Source: Pedobacter steynii
Lineage (GTDB): Bacteria; Bacteroidota; Bacteroidia; Sphingobacteriales; Sphingobacteriaceae
DNA length: 64,000 nucleotides
Direction of reading: 5' to 3'
NCBI RefSeq assembly: GCF_001721645.1
Contig: NZ_CP017141.1
Span: 4,588,001 to 4,652,000, forward strand
In this document: positions 38,610 through 48,665 of the stretch, in pieces
Position numbering within the stretch: the first letter of the stretch is position 1
How the letters are laid out: every line of letters begins with the position of its first letter
The notes under the pieces: generated by a model
What the model saw: the letters and a program-made list of their open reading frames with translations, nothing else
What the model was told of the DNA's origin: nothing
The model's database searches: none
Made by a program: the position numbers and the translations under genes

Positions 38610-41387
38610 TTAGAGTTTTAATGATAATTCGGCGCCAAAAGTCGGACTAGGGTTAGGCATCATCAGGTTGCCTCCTGAAGTCAGATAGCTAGGCTGATAA
38701 TTGAAAACGTTGTACACGTTAAAGGAGAACTTAAAACGCTTTTTGATTTCTTTGCTCAGGCTTAAATGGTAATTGGGCAGGATCCGGGGAAGGTCATCTT
38801 CCTGAAAAGCGGATTCGGGTATTACCAACAGGCTGTGTATCGGATCATTCTTGTCGAAATGGCTGATGCTGATGTATTCCAGGTCATTGTTGTAATAACC
38901 TAAGGGGATCCCGGCGCTGATTCTTCTTTTTGTTTTCCTAAGGAATTTGAAATCTGCGGTGAACTGGGCGATCAGGCTGATTTTCGGGATATGGGTTGTT
39001 GCGGTAATGCGTCCATTGCTCTCGTAAGAAGTCTGATTGCTGGGTTCATAAAGGCCTGTTTTCGGATATTCAGGGTTGGTGTTGTTTCCTGCGGCAACAT
39101 CTCTTCTGGTCAGTTCAGTGGTACGGGAATTGGTTTTGAAAATCCCTCCGCTAATGTTAAAAGAGGTGGATATAGCTTCGATAGCCGGGGTACTTAACAT
39201 CAGTTCCAGGCCCGTGCTTTTCGACTGCAGGGTATTGCTGAACGTAAAATAGTTGAGCTGATATTTTTTTAATCCGCTAGTGATAACGGTAGGTTTCTCT
39301 CCGGGAACAGGAGTTACCGTATATGTTGGCAGGGAAATGTTTTTCAGGTTGCTTATGGTACTGATTCCATTTTTTGCTTCTTTATGGAAAGCGCTCAGGG
39401 AGAGGTTGAAATCTTTAAGTTTCACCTGGGTGGTAAATTCAAAAGTCTGGTTCTGAGATGATTTCAGGTTTTTATTAGTAGGGTCATAACGCTCCACGTA
39501 TAATAAATACAGGCTTTCGTTAACATTGCCATTGTAGCTAAGCAGGAGGGGAACCTCCATGAAAGTCGGACCTGGATATCGGTGTGCAAGACCTGGAGAT
39601 TTAAATGCGATGCCGTAAGCCAGTCCCATGCGGACCTTGTCGCTGAGCTGATAGTTGACATTCGTTCTTGGTGCAACTGAGGCATATCTATTCTGTACAT
39701 CCAGGCGGGCACCAGCACGCACATTGAGCTCTCTGTTTAAAACTTTTAACTTAAACATATCTTCCAGATAGGCTCCAACATCCTGTTGGGCAACTGCCAG
39801 CTTGAAATCATAGTAACGGTCTGAGCCATATCTTCCTCTGCTGAGGCTGGTTGGCAATTGTGCAGTAGTTTGAACCCTGGGCCTGTTGGGATCCGAGAGC
39901 TGTCCTTCTCCTTTATTGATGCTATAGTTATAACCAGCCCCGAAAGAGAAATAATGGATCAGTTTTCCGGTGTTAAATTCGGAGTTGAAATCAAGTCTGG
40001 CAGAAAGGCTGACCGGTCGTCCGTCTACCTGGTAAACTGAATTGTATATTCCTGTATCAAAAATACCTTCTGTGATCCCGGTACTGGTTGCATCAGAGTA
40101 AGCGATATAAGATTTATTGACAATCTCTTCTTTATAGGTCTGCTGATGGCCTTCGCTATATTTTACATTCAGGGCTATGTTTTTTAGAAAATCACCTTTC
40201 AAGCGATAGTTGAATCTGTTTCCTATTCCGAAATTCCAGCTGTCGAATCTGGTTTTAGTGCTTTTTGGATCGTCCGGGTCGTGTTTAATGCCATCTAGAT
40301 TTCGTCCGTAGTCAATGCTAAAGGTGTTTTTCAGTTGTTTCTCGCGGCCAAAAGAGTTGGTCCACATGGCATTGGTATTGATTCTTTTATAGGCTTTGAG
40401 TTTCTCTCTGTTATCGGCGTAGGAATTTACATAGTTAAGCCCCAGATTTAAGGATCCAAGCTGGTCACTTAGTTTAAATCCTTTGGACAAGCCGTAGGAG
40501 GTGGCATTGTCCCTGATCTGCATGCGCAGGTATCCGGGAGATTTTCCTGCCTGTCTTTCAATGATAATCGCTCCGTCGGTTAAGTCTCCATACTTTGCAG
40601 AGGGTACTCCGGCGATGACTTCAATACTTTCTATATTGTCGGCAGGAATTTGTCTGAGGTCAGTTCCTCCAAAGGCATAATCTCCTGAGTACTGCCTGTT
40701 TTTAGCCCCTGACAGGCCATAACTGGATGGGCTGTAAATATGAGCGTCAGATAATCCGGAGATACCTGGATTATAGCTTTGCATGTTTGCATTATTACTG
40801 ATCGCCTGTCCGTCCATGATGATCGCTACACCAAAAGCATTGTTAAGCTGGAAAGGATCTTTTGTCAGTCTTTCGGGGAAAGTCGCTCTTAAAGTCAGGT
40901 TCTGTACACTTTGAAGTGAAGGAGGGCTGATGGTCCGGTTTGGGATCTGGTTCAGCAAATCATTTATACTTAAAGCAGGGATCTGCTCGATCATGTCCCG
41001 GTCGATGATAAAGGAGGAGTTTGTAGAACCCTGATAATCTCTTTTTGCACTAATGGAGATTTCTTTAAGGCTAAGGTCCAGTGTTTTTAAGGTGATGATA
41101 CCCAGATCGAGTTTTGAAGCGGTGATGTTAACTTTTTTACTGAGTTTCTTGAAGCCAATAGAGGAGAACTCTAAAGTGACCTCCTGTCCTGTTGGTTTTG
41201 CACCTGGTATGGAGAAACTTCCATCGCTTTTGCTGACCGCATATTGATTCGTTTCTACCAGCTTAATATTGACCAGTTCAATGGCTTTTTGCTGTTCGTC
41301 ATAAACTTTCCCCGTTATGATGGCGCTATTTTGCGCATAGGTAGCCGTTGAGGCCACCATTAGAAGTGTAATGTAAAGTAATTTCAA
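38610..41387 (-). CDS. TonB-dependent receptor, first gene of an iron-type operon
   Basis: The 925-residue receptor has a signal peptide (residues 1-18, TYAQNS), a carboxypeptidase-regulatory-like domain (about 22-110) and a TonB plug with SFIIDRDMIEQIPALSINDL, VIAGVPSAKYGDLTDGAIII and a barrel ending GAELSLKL. It does not follow the SusC pattern, since the plug lacks IVVVGYG. With the downstream DUF4876, DUF6850 and peroxidase genes it forms an operon. A Fur-box-like dyad lies 58 bp upstream, so an iron or heme ligand is plausible. Confidence 0.9.
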   Translation of the reverse strand: MKLLYITLLMVASTATYAQNSAIITGKVYDEQQKAIELVNIKLVETNQYAVSKSDGSFSIPGAKPTGQEVTLEFSSIGFKKLSKKVNITASKLDLGIITLKTLDLSLKEISISAKRDYQGSTNSSFIIDRDMIEQIPALSINDLLNQIPNRTISPPSLQSVQNLTLRATFPERLTKDPFQLNNAFGVAIIMDGQAISNNANMQSYNPGISGLSDAHIYSPSSYGLSGAKNRQYSGDYAFGGTDLRQIPADNIESIEVIAGVPSAKYGDLTDGAIIIERQAGKSPGYLRMQIRDNATSYGLSKGFKLSDQLGSLNLGLNYVNSYADNREKLKAYKRINTNAMWTNSFGREKQLKNTFSIDYGRNLDGIKHDPDDPKSTKTRFDSWNFGIGNRFNYRLKGDFLKNIALNVKYSEGHQQTYKEEIVNKSYIAYSDATSTGITEGIFDTGIYNSVYQVDGRPVSLSARLDFNSEFNTGKLIHYFSFGAGYNYSINKGEGQLSDPNRPRVQTTAQLPTSLSRGRYGSDRYYDFKLAVAQQDVGAYLEDMFKLKVLNRELNVRAGARLDVQNRYASVAPRTNVNYQLSDKVRMGLAYGIAFKSPGLAHRYPGPTFMEVPLLLSYNGNVNESLYLLYVERYDPTNKNLKSSQNQTFEFTTQVKLKDFNLSLSAFHKEAKNGISTISNLKNISLPTYTVTPVPGEKPTVITSGLKKYQLNYFTFSNTLQSKSTGLELMLSTPAIEAISTSFNISGGIFKTNSRTTELTRRDVAAGNNTNPEYPKTGLYEPSNQTSYESNGRITATTHIPKISLIAQFTADFKFLRKTKRRISAGIPLGYYNNDLEYISISHFDKNDPIHSLLVIPESAFQEDDLPRILPNYHLSLSKEIKKRFKFSFNVYNVFNYQPSYLTSGGNLMMPNPSPTFGAELSLKL

Positions 41388-41444
41388 TTTAGACTGATTC
41401 TAATCCCTGCCGCAAAAGTGTAGATAATACACTAACAATGCAAG

Positions 41445-41467
41445 TTATTTAGAACAATTCTAGTTAA
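41445..41467. promoter_or_regulatory. Fur-box-like inverted repeat upstream of the receptor operon
   Basis: The arms TTATTTAGAA and TTCTAGTTAA flank a three-base centre; eight of ten positions match as an inverted repeat. This resembles the A/T-rich Fur box described in Bacteroidota. It sits 58 bp before the receptor start, a normal operator position. Confidence 0.65.
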
Positions 41468-41535
41468 GTAATAGAGTTTTTACTTAGGGAGAGGGGGTGT
41501 GTGAGTGTGGAGTAGGAAGAGACGGGATTTGTTTT

Positions 41536-41575
41536 TATAAAAAAGCGGCAATTTTCAATTTGAAAATTGCCGCTT
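41536..41575 (-). terminator. Terminator after the second SusD gene
   Basis: On the minus strand AAGCGGCAATTTTCA and TGAAAATTGCCGCTT form a 15-bp stem with a three-base loop, followed by a T run. It lies 42 bp past the SusD stop and ends the SusC/SusD operon. Confidence 0.9.
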
Positions 41576-41616
41576 AAGCATATTAATTGTCGCGGTTTTT
41601 AAGTGCTTATCAAATC

Positions 41617-43056
41617 CTAAAGTGGATTTTGCACAATTTTTGGATTGGCATCAATTTCCTCTTTTGGAATTGGCATTAAGAATTTAGGATCACCAGGAGC
41701 CATATTTACTTTAGACCAGTGCGAACCGCCGGTTCTTTTCAACGTCTCTTTTCTTCTTTGGATATCAAAGATTCTAAAGCCCTCACCGTAAAGCTCTTTT
41801 CTTCTTTCTATCTGGATTTCTTCCTTTAATGCATCACCAGTATTAGTCGATTTTACTGCACCGGTAATTGAACGGCGTTGTATTTCAAATAAAGCATTTT
41901 GTGCAGCAGGCCAGTTCCCCAGTTCCGCTTCAGCCTCAGCTTCATTTAAAAACATTTCAGCAGACCTCATCAATACCACTGAAGCGTCAAATCCGGGTTT
42001 AAAATAAAATTTATTCATCAAATAACCAGCTGCGTCTTTCACTTCATAATCACGAGTCAAGGCATCACCGTAGCCAGCGTCTGAAACGAAAAACTGTTGT
42101 TTACGGATGTCATTAGTTTTAAACAAGCGGTGGAAATTGGTATCTGCCCTAAAAGTACTGTAACCCACATCATAAGGCTCATGAAATGAAGCTGCACCTA
42201 CATATCCTGGAGTATTGTCCGGAGTGTATTCCATATCCCAGATCCATTCGCCTGAAGCTTTATAGAATCCATTCAGTAATGTGGCTTTATCATCTAAAGG
42301 ATGACCAGCTCTTGCCAGTTTAGCAAAGCTGCTCGCTTCTGCCCATTTATTACCCATGCTTAAATAAACCCTTGATAAAAGCCCCTGAACTGCCGGTAAG
42401 GTAAGTCTGGAGATTTTTGAAAGAGAAGGTGACATGTTTTGTACTGCATAATTCAGGTCTTCAAGAATAAAATCGTAAATCTCCTTTACGGTTGCTCTTC
42501 CAGGTAATTCCGAATCTACACCAAGAGGTGTATCTGATTTTGCAACTCCAAGAGCATTAGGATCAAGTGAATATGGTTTTCCATAACACCTCACCAGGTT
42601 AAAATAGGCAATTGCCCTCATTGCTCTGGCCTCTGCAAGATATTTCTTTTTATCTGCATCGGTAAGAGGGGCAAGTGGAACTTTTTGGATCGCCTGATTA
42701 CAGTTGGCAATCAATCTGTAGCCTTCTCTCCAAAATGTTTGTTGGAGACTGGTTGGAGTTTCCGCGTAACTATAAGCCTGCGCAAACCTGTTATAGTTTC
42801 CTGACCGTCTTACGTAAATATCTTCTCCTTTGATGTCTGCCTGTAATAGCATAGCGTTCATGTATGCACCAGAAGACAGAAGACTATACAAGCCTACCAT
42901 CGCTGCTTCAACCCTTCCCGGACTGGTGAAAGCGTCATCAGTATTGATAGCAGTGGTTGGAGTAGGGCTAAGGTCGCTTTTTTTACACCCGTTAAATAAT
43001 GTCGCGGATGCAATCAGCAATCCGAACGTGTAAATTGTTATATATCTGTTTTTCAT
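41617..43056 (-). CDS. SusD/RagB-family nutrient-binding lipoprotein
   Basis: The 479-residue lipoprotein has the lipobox TLFNGC (cysteine 24). EARAMRAIAYFNLVRCYGKPY, RLTLPAVQGLLSRVYLSMG, ASVVLMRSAEMFLNEAEAEA and ERRKELYGEGFRIFDIQRR are SusD landmarks. It ends with FLMPIPKEEIDANPKIVQNP, the usual C-terminus. It pairs with the SusC gene 11 bp upstream. No hydrolase is nearby, so the nutrient could be a glycan, a peptide or another polymer. Confidence 0.95.
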   Translation of the reverse strand: MKNRYITIYTFGLLIASATLFNGCKKSDLSPTPTTAINTDDAFTSPGRVEAAMVGLYSLLSSGAYMNAMLLQADIKGEDIYVRRSGNYNRFAQAYSYAETPTSLQQTFWREGYRLIANCNQAIQKVPLAPLTDADKKKYLAEARAMRAIAYFNLVRCYGKPYSLDPNALGVAKSDTPLGVDSELPGRATVKEIYDFILEDLNYAVQNMSPSLSKISRLTLPAVQGLLSRVYLSMGNKWAEASSFAKLARAGHPLDDKATLLNGFYKASGEWIWDMEYTPDNTPGYVGAASFHEPYDVGYSTFRADTNFHRLFKTNDIRKQQFFVSDAGYGDALTRDYEVKDAAGYLMNKFYFKPGFDASVVLMRSAEMFLNEAEAEAELGNWPAAQNALFEIQRRSITGAVKSTNTGDALKEEIQIERRKELYGEGFRIFDIQRRKETLKRTGGSHWSKVNMAPGDPKFLMPIPKEEIDANPKIVQNPL

Positions 43057-43067
43057 TTTTTTTAAGA

Positions 43068-46000
43068 CTAAAATCCTACATTAAGACCAAAAGAGAATGT
43101 TTTTACATTTGGAATCTCATTTCCTGCAACACCATCGAAATCAAATTCAGGATCTACTCCTTTATGTTTTGCCCAGGTTAGTATATTTTCTCCCATTACA
43201 TAAATCCTTGCATTTTGAAGTATTCCGGTTTTGCTGATTAAACTTTTAGGCAAAGAGTATCCTAAGGAAACCGTTTTTAACCTTGCGTAGGTTGCGTCAA
43301 ACAAATAACGGGTTGAACGTGAGTTGCTAAGGGTGTTGTTCGAAAGGATGAAACGAGGCATATTGGTATTGTCGCCTGGATTTTTCCAGGCATTCAGGGC
43401 ATCTCTTGATAATTGTTTACCAGGGCTTAAGCCGTCTCCTGTCAGAGATTGATAGTTATTGTCCATGATTTTTCCTCCAAGACTGAAATAAACCATAAAG
43501 CCAAGATCGAAATCTTTATAGGTAAATCTGTTGTTAAATGCACCTGTTAATTTTGGAAAGGCTGAACCTTGTTCGTATCTGGTTGCCTCACGATAATCTG
43601 ATGTGGTTACTTTTGTGGTAGTTCCATTTGCATCTGTTTGATCTTTGTACCATAGGGCATTTCCATTTGCAGGATCTACACCTGCATATTCTTCAATGTA
43701 ATAACGATAGATATCTACTCCGACACGGTATCTTTTCGATCCAACGATCACTTCCGGTTGACTAAGTTTAGTGATTTTGTTTGTATTTCTGGCGAAGTTC
43801 AAACCAACATTCCAGGTAAAATCTTTAGTTGTCACGGCATCTGCATTTAAGCCAACCTCTATACCGCTATTGTCTAATGACGCAAGGTTGGTATTGATGG
43901 AAGGGAAACCAGTAATCATAGATAATGGCTTAGCAAATAACAAGTCTTTCGAGGATCGTTTGTAATAAACAATCTCTCCGTTAAAGATGTTAAACAAACG
44001 GAATTCAAGGGCAACGTCAGTGTTGGTATTTCTTTCCCATTGTAATTTTCCGTTTCCAAGCTGGTTATAAGAGGTTCCGCCCTGGCCATTGTAATTGAAT
44101 CCAAGCTCATATAAATCCAGAGAGGCGTAACGGGATAATTCTGGATTGGTAGAAATGAATTTATCATTACCAACTGTTCCGTAATTAGCTCTTAATTTTA
44201 AATCAGTTAACCAATTCACGTTCTGTAAAAAGGCTTCTTGTTTTACTCTCCATGCTCCACCCACAGACCAGAAAGTACCCCATTTGCTATCTATTCCGAA
44301 AACGGATGAAGCATCTCGTCTGATACTGGCTGAGAAGAAATATTTGTTGTCATAAGAATAATTGAAACGGGAGAAATATCCGGTATTACGATAATCAGTC
44401 TGATAAGAATCAGCAGTTGCTGCTTTAGACGAAGATCTTAACTCATATACACCAGGAAAAGGAAAGCCTGTTCCCGCTGCATTTATCAGATCATAGTTTG
44501 TTTTGGATGCTTCATGACCAGCAAGGAATCCAAAAAGGTGTTTGTCAACACTTTTGCTGTAATTTAAGGTATTGGTGATGTTTAATCCCAGGTTTCTTGC
44601 AGAAAAGCGGGATGCTCTTCCGCCTACAGCAACACCGTCGCCATGCTCCATATTGTAGAACAATAGCTCACGGTTGGTCAGATAATCCACTGTGAACATG
44701 GATTTAAATTTAAAATCTTTAAGAAAAGAAATCTCGGCAAAAGCTGAGGAAAGTACCCTTGCAGTTTGTGTAGAGAATTTATCTTCTTTACTTAGGTAAA
44801 CCGGATTGTAGTCCTTAAACATATTGTTGTCAAAGTTGTAAACCGGTTGTCCTTTTGTATCATACTGAATCGAGCCATCTGCGTTTCTAGCGTATAAAGG
44901 ATATACATTTGATACGTTGTTGGTGAAGCCTAATAAACTTGAACCATTGGTGCCTCCGGATGGAGCATTCTGATCAGTGTAGGATAGTGTATTGTACATC
45001 CCTAAAGTAAGAAAATCAGTGGCTTTGTTCTCGAGGTTTGCTTTCGCTGTATAACGTTTAAAAGAAGAAGCTAAAGCAATACCTTCCTGGTCAAAATATC
45101 CACCAGATACGTAGAATTTGGTCGTTTCAGATCCTCCGCTAAAGCTTACATTGTAGTCTTCGTTTTTACCTGTACGCAATACTTCTTTTCTCCAGTCTGT
45201 ATCATAAAGCAATGCAGCACCATTGCTCAATACTCCCTGTGCCGCATATGGTTTAGGTGTATTGTATGGATTTACACTCAAAATGTCAATGGTTTCCGCA
45301 TTGGCATTGGTGGTGGCCAGGGCAGGGCTTTGTCCGGCATCAATGAAACCTTGATAACTGGCATCCCAGTAAACCTTGAAATATTCCGAAGCATTTAACA
45401 TTTTATGTTGTTTTACTGCAAGATCAGAATAACCAAATGTCGCACCGGCCTGAATTTTTGTTTTACCTGCTTTACCTTTTTTTGTCGTAATGATCACCAC
45501 ACCATTTGCAGCTCTTGATCCATATAAGGCTGCAGAAGCTGCATCTTTTAATACGGTAACTGATTCGATATCTTCTGAATTCAGAGAGGATAAAATGTTC
45601 GTAGTTTGGTTATTCGAGGCGCTCAACATACTGATGTCACCCTGAGTATCCATTGGAACCCCGTCAACAACATATAAAGGGGAGGCTTCAGAGTTAATTG
45701 ATCCAACCCCTCTGACCCTCACCTGGGCCACTGAGCCTGGTTGTCCCGAAGCACTTTTAACTACCAGACCTGGAACAGTACCCTGAAGTGCCTTATCCAC
45801 CGAAGTTACTGGTCTGTCTTTAAGATCTGCCGCTTTTACAACGCCCACTGAGCCGGTATAAGATTCCTTGGTAGCAGTACCGTAAGCAACAACGATGACT
45901 TCTCCAAGTTCCGTAGCATTTACCTGAAGTGCTACATTAATGACGTTCCCTGAAATGGCTTTTGTTTGGGCAGTGTATCCGATGTATGAAAACTCCAGTG

Positions 46001-46208
46001 TAGTCGCACCGTCTGGAACACTTAATGAATATTTTCCTTCCCCGTTGGTCTGGGAACCACCCACACCTCCTTTTACTCTAACACTTACTCCTGGCAGTGG
46101 TTTGCCATCGGATTGATCCGTAACTGTACCTGTGATTGTCCGGTTTTGTGCAACCGTGGTCCCGGCAATGAGCATGAACACAAACAAGCTTAGTAAGATT
46201 TTTTTCAT
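43068..46208 (-). CDS. SusC/RagA-family TonB-linked outer-membrane transporter
   Basis: The 1046-residue protein has a signal peptide (cleavage near TVAQNR, residue 21), a carboxypeptidase-regulatory-like domain (about 24-110), the ELGEVIVVAYGTA TonB-box region, and a plug with VDKALQGTVPGLVV, LYVVDGVPMDTQGD and SVTVLKDAASAALYGSRAANG. The barrel ends NVKTFSFGLNVGF. It is the first gene of a two-gene operon with the SusD gene. Its promoter region is shared with the divergent MFS gene. Unlike the first Sus pair, it has no regulator or glycosidase beside it. Confidence 0.95.
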   Translation of the reverse strand: MKKILLSLFVFMLIAGTTVAQNRTITGTVTDQSDGKPLPGVSVRVKGGVGGSQTNGEGKYSLSVPDGATTLEFSYIGYTAQTKAISGNVINVALQVNATELGEVIVVAYGTATKESYTGSVGVVKAADLKDRPVTSVDKALQGTVPGLVVKSASGQPGSVAQVRVRGVGSINSEASPLYVVDGVPMDTQGDISMLSASNNQTTNILSSLNSEDIESVTVLKDAASAALYGSRAANGVVIITTKKGKAGKTKIQAGATFGYSDLAVKQHKMLNASEYFKVYWDASYQGFIDAGQSPALATTNANAETIDILSVNPYNTPKPYAAQGVLSNGAALLYDTDWRKEVLRTGKNEDYNVSFSGGSETTKFYVSGGYFDQEGIALASSFKRYTAKANLENKATDFLTLGMYNTLSYTDQNAPSGGTNGSSLLGFTNNVSNVYPLYARNADGSIQYDTKGQPVYNFDNNMFKDYNPVYLSKEDKFSTQTARVLSSAFAEISFLKDFKFKSMFTVDYLTNRELLFYNMEHGDGVAVGGRASRFSARNLGLNITNTLNYSKSVDKHLFGFLAGHEASKTNYDLINAAGTGFPFPGVYELRSSSKAATADSYQTDYRNTGYFSRFNYSYDNKYFFSASIRRDASSVFGIDSKWGTFWSVGGAWRVKQEAFLQNVNWLTDLKLRANYGTVGNDKFISTNPELSRYASLDLYELGFNYNGQGGTSYNQLGNGKLQWERNTNTDVALEFRLFNIFNGEIVYYKRSSKDLLFAKPLSMITGFPSINTNLASLDNSGIEVGLNADAVTTKDFTWNVGLNFARNTNKITKLSQPEVIVGSKRYRVGVDIYRYYIEEYAGVDPANGNALWYKDQTDANGTTTKVTTSDYREATRYEQGSAFPKLTGAFNNRFTYKDFDLGFMVYFSLGGKIMDNNYQSLTGDGLSPGKQLSRDALNAWKNPGDNTNMPRFILSNNTLSNSRSTRYLFDATYARLKTVSLGYSLPKSLISKTGILQNARIYVMGENILTWAKHKGVDPEFDFDGVAGNEIPNVKTFSFGLNVGF

Positions 46209-46494
46209 AAAAAATAGTTTAGTTGTTAATAAAGTTACAAGATAAACAGAAAATTACATTTACACTACAAATTTGTTATCGTTTAGATAAGAATACCTGG
46301 TTCCAGGTAGATGGAGTTGTATTATTGAAAAAATATTGATTATCAGTTTTTTACAGGCCGTTAATCGTCCAATTATTTGGCTTATTTATAAAAATATTAC
46401 AGATATGTTGATAGACGATAAAATCCATATTCTATACCCGACTAAGGAGGTGGAACGAAAGGAATTGCTAAATTTGCAGAATAAAGATGATCTA

Positions 46495-47637
46495 ATGATT
46501 TCCAAGCAAAAGCACCGTTTCTTTTTAAGTCTGTTTTTTTTCATATCGGGTTTTAGCTTTGCTACCTGGGCATCCAGGATTCCGACGATTAAAACAACAT
46601 TCGACTTTAATGAGGCGGAGTTGGGAAGCATCTTACTGGCATTGCCTGTGGGATCATTATTAGGACTCCCAATTTCAGGCTGGTTAATTTCCCGTTTCAA
46701 TAGTAAAGTACCCCTGGCCGGGGGCTATGCCTTAAACGCGCTTTCTTTATCCCTGATCGGTTTTGCGCAAAATACGTTTAGCCTCATAGTAGCGGTTATT
46801 CTATTTGCTTTTACCACCAGGATATTCAATATCTCAGTGAATACCCAGGCATTGACCCTTCAGAAGCAATTTGAGAAGAAAATTATAGGTTCTTTCCATG
46901 GATACTGGAGTATTGGTGGAATTGCGGGAATCTTGCTTTCTACTTTCCTGCTAACCCTAAACGTGTCCATCCAGCTTCACTTTTCTATTGTAGCAGGAAT
47001 TATGTTACTGGTTACGGTATATTCTTATCAGTTCCTGCTTGGGGGAGACCGCTCCAAAACAGGAAATAAGCTCATTCTAAGCAAACCTGATCCGTATATC
47101 TTTTATCTAGGAGTGGTGGTATTCTTATGCGCCATCTGCGAGGGAGGGATGTTCGATTGGAGCGGAATCTATTTTCAGGAAATCATAAAAGTGGAGATCT
47201 TTACTTATGGTTACCTGATCTTTATGACCTTTATGGCAGCATCCAGATTCCTGTCAGATATTATTATTGCCAGATTTGGAATGCCTAAAACTTATATTAT
47301 GAGTGCGGCCTTTATTATATCCGGTATTAGTCTTGCGATTATCTTTCCAACTTTCTGGACGGCTATGGCGGGCTTTTCTCTGGTTGGTTTTGGTACTGCA
47401 TCGATTATCCCGATGTCTTATGCACTTGCAGGAGCTTCAAAAAAATATTCTCCGGGAATGGCGATTTCTATTATCGCTACTTATTCGATTACAGGAATGC
47501 TATTAGGGCCACCGTTGATTGGTTACCTGGCACATGCATTTAACCTAAGGGTATCTTTCATCATCTTCGCCCTTTGTGGTTTATTGTTGATCCCGATTAC
47601 CAGGTTATTCTTTAACCATCAGCAAAAAGTAGGGTAG
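46495..47637 (+). CDS. MFS transporter (YbjJ/FucP-like)
   Basis: From the ATG at 46495 the product is 380 residues with 12 predicted membrane helices, starting MISKQKHRFFLSLFFFISGF. A signature-like SRIPTIKTTFDFNEAELGSI and GYWSIGGIAGILLS resemble the YbjJ group, and the general plan is that of sugar/proton symporters or small-molecule exporters. I chose this start because the upstream in-frame segment to 46336 is not hydrophobic and opens with TTG; an ATG at 46405 is also possible. The substrate is unknown. Its stop is the last intact housekeeping boundary before the toxin remnant zone. Confidence 0.82.
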   Translation: MISKQKHRFFLSLFFFISGFSFATWASRIPTIKTTFDFNEAELGSILLALPVGSLLGLPISGWLISRFNSKVPLAGGYALNALSLSLIGFAQNTFSLIVAVILFAFTTRIFNISVNTQALTLQKQFEKKIIGSFHGYWSIGGIAGILLSTFLLTLNVSIQLHFSIVAGIMLLVTVYSYQFLLGGDRSKTGNKLILSKPDPYIFYLGVVVFLCAICEGGMFDWSGIYFQEIIKVEIFTYGYLIFMTFMAASRFLSDIIIARFGMPKTYIMSAAFIISGISLAIIFPTFWTAMAGFSLVGFGTASIIPMSYALAGASKKYSPGMAISIIATYSITGMLLGPPLIGYLAHAFNLRVSFIIFALCGLLLIPITRLFFNHQQKVG

Positions 47638-47763
47638 AACCGAAAGCTGAACGCAATTTTTTACAGGTGCTTTATAAGAAATATATCCACTAATGCAGCA
47701 CGGTTTTCAACGAGGGGAAGTTCATCAGAAGCTAGAGGATCTGTTTTAAGAGAACCTGCTGGA

Positions 47764-48240
47764 ATGGAAAACCAAGGGAGTGAAGTTAATGCTTTCCGAC
47801 ATGTATTATGGCAAGCAACAATTACCAGCGAGTTTGGAAGCGATGTAGCTAGTAAAGTAGGATTTGCTCATGAAGAGAACCCTAATAGTAATTGGAGTAC
47901 TGATTATACGAAAAAATCTTTTGGTACACTGGGCGGTGCAGATGAAAGAATCGACTTAACCAATAATGAAATCGGTAGATCAATTGGTGAAGAGAATAAA
48001 GGAATGGGTATGAAAGATCTTGCTTTAAAAGTTTTAGACGCTTTCAAAACCGACGGATTATGGACCGCTACTAGACAGAGTGATGGAACATTCCGAATGA
48101 CTCAAACTAAAATTAGTAATGAACAGCATAAATCCCTTCAGAAAGTCTTTAATAATTTGAATAACGATGGTTTTACTTTTGCTGAAGAAATGAAGCGTAT
48201 AGCAGAAGCCAGAAAGGAAACAGGAACTGCCATAAAATAA
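47764..48240 (+). CDS. Orphan DUF6973-type toxin domain, 5' truncated cassette
   Basis: The 158 residues from the first ATG contain NAFRHVLWQATITSEFGSDV and VGFAHEENPNSNW, the histidine-rich pattern of DUF6973, a C-terminal domain of Rhs-type and other polymorphic toxins. The same frame stays open back to the MFS stop at 47637 and includes the residues usual before the domain (RFSTRGSSSEARGSVLRE), but with no start codon. So this looks like a toxin tip cut off from its parent protein. Whether it is expressed is unclear. The next gene overlaps its stop by one base, as is normal for toxin-immunity pairs. Activity of the domain is not known for certain. Confidence 0.7.
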   Translation: MENQGSEVNAFRHVLWQATITSEFGSDVASKVGFAHEENPNSNWSTDYTKKSFGTLGGADERIDLTNNEIGRSIGEENKGMGMKDLALKVLDAFKTDGLWTATRQSDGTFRMTQTKISNEQHKSLQKVFNNLNNDGFTFAEEMKRIAEARKETGTAIK

Positions 48241-48635
48241 TGATGATTAGAATTAAGAATATGACCAAATTTACCGAAATTTCGTTTGATGTATTGTGCG
48301 TAATAGTAGTGGTGTTTTTTTTAACATCCTGTACTCAGGACATTAGTTTTGAGAAGACTAAATGGGCAGAGAAAGCTGATCCGATTTATCCTTCGGCATA
48401 CCGTTCTCAGATGCTTAAGGATTTAACAACTAATCATAAATTAATAGGGTTAAGTTATTCTCAGTTAATTGGATATTTAGGTTATCCCGATTCGAAAGAG
48501 GCTAATACCGTTGTTTATAGAATTGCTATTGATTATGGGAGTGATATTGATCCTGTCTATTCGAAAAATCTAGAATTCTCCTATTCAAAGGATTCAATAA
48601 TAACTTCTTTTAAAATATTAGAATGGAAGAAATAG
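48240..48635 (+). CDS. Lipoprotein, probable immunity protein to the DUF6973 toxin
   Basis: The 131-residue product has a membrane-targeting segment with lipobox FFLTSC (cysteine 31) and a small soluble part with KLIGLSYSQLIGYLGYPDSK and VVYRIAIDYGSDIDPVYSKN. Its start overlaps the toxin stop by one base (TAATG). Position, size and overlap indicate a cognate immunity protein held in the envelope; the family itself is known to me only as a neighbour of such toxins. Alternative starts at 48243 or 48261 are possible. Confidence 0.65.
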   Translation: MMIRIKNMTKFTEISFDVLCVIVVVFFLTSCTQDISFEKTKWAEKADPIYPSAYRSQMLKDLTTNHKLIGLSYSQLIGYLGYPDSKEANTVVYRIAIDYGSDIDPVYSKNLEFSYSKDSIITSFKILEWKK

Positions 48636-48665
48636 AGGGATACTTCAACAAAAAATGGTAGGTAG

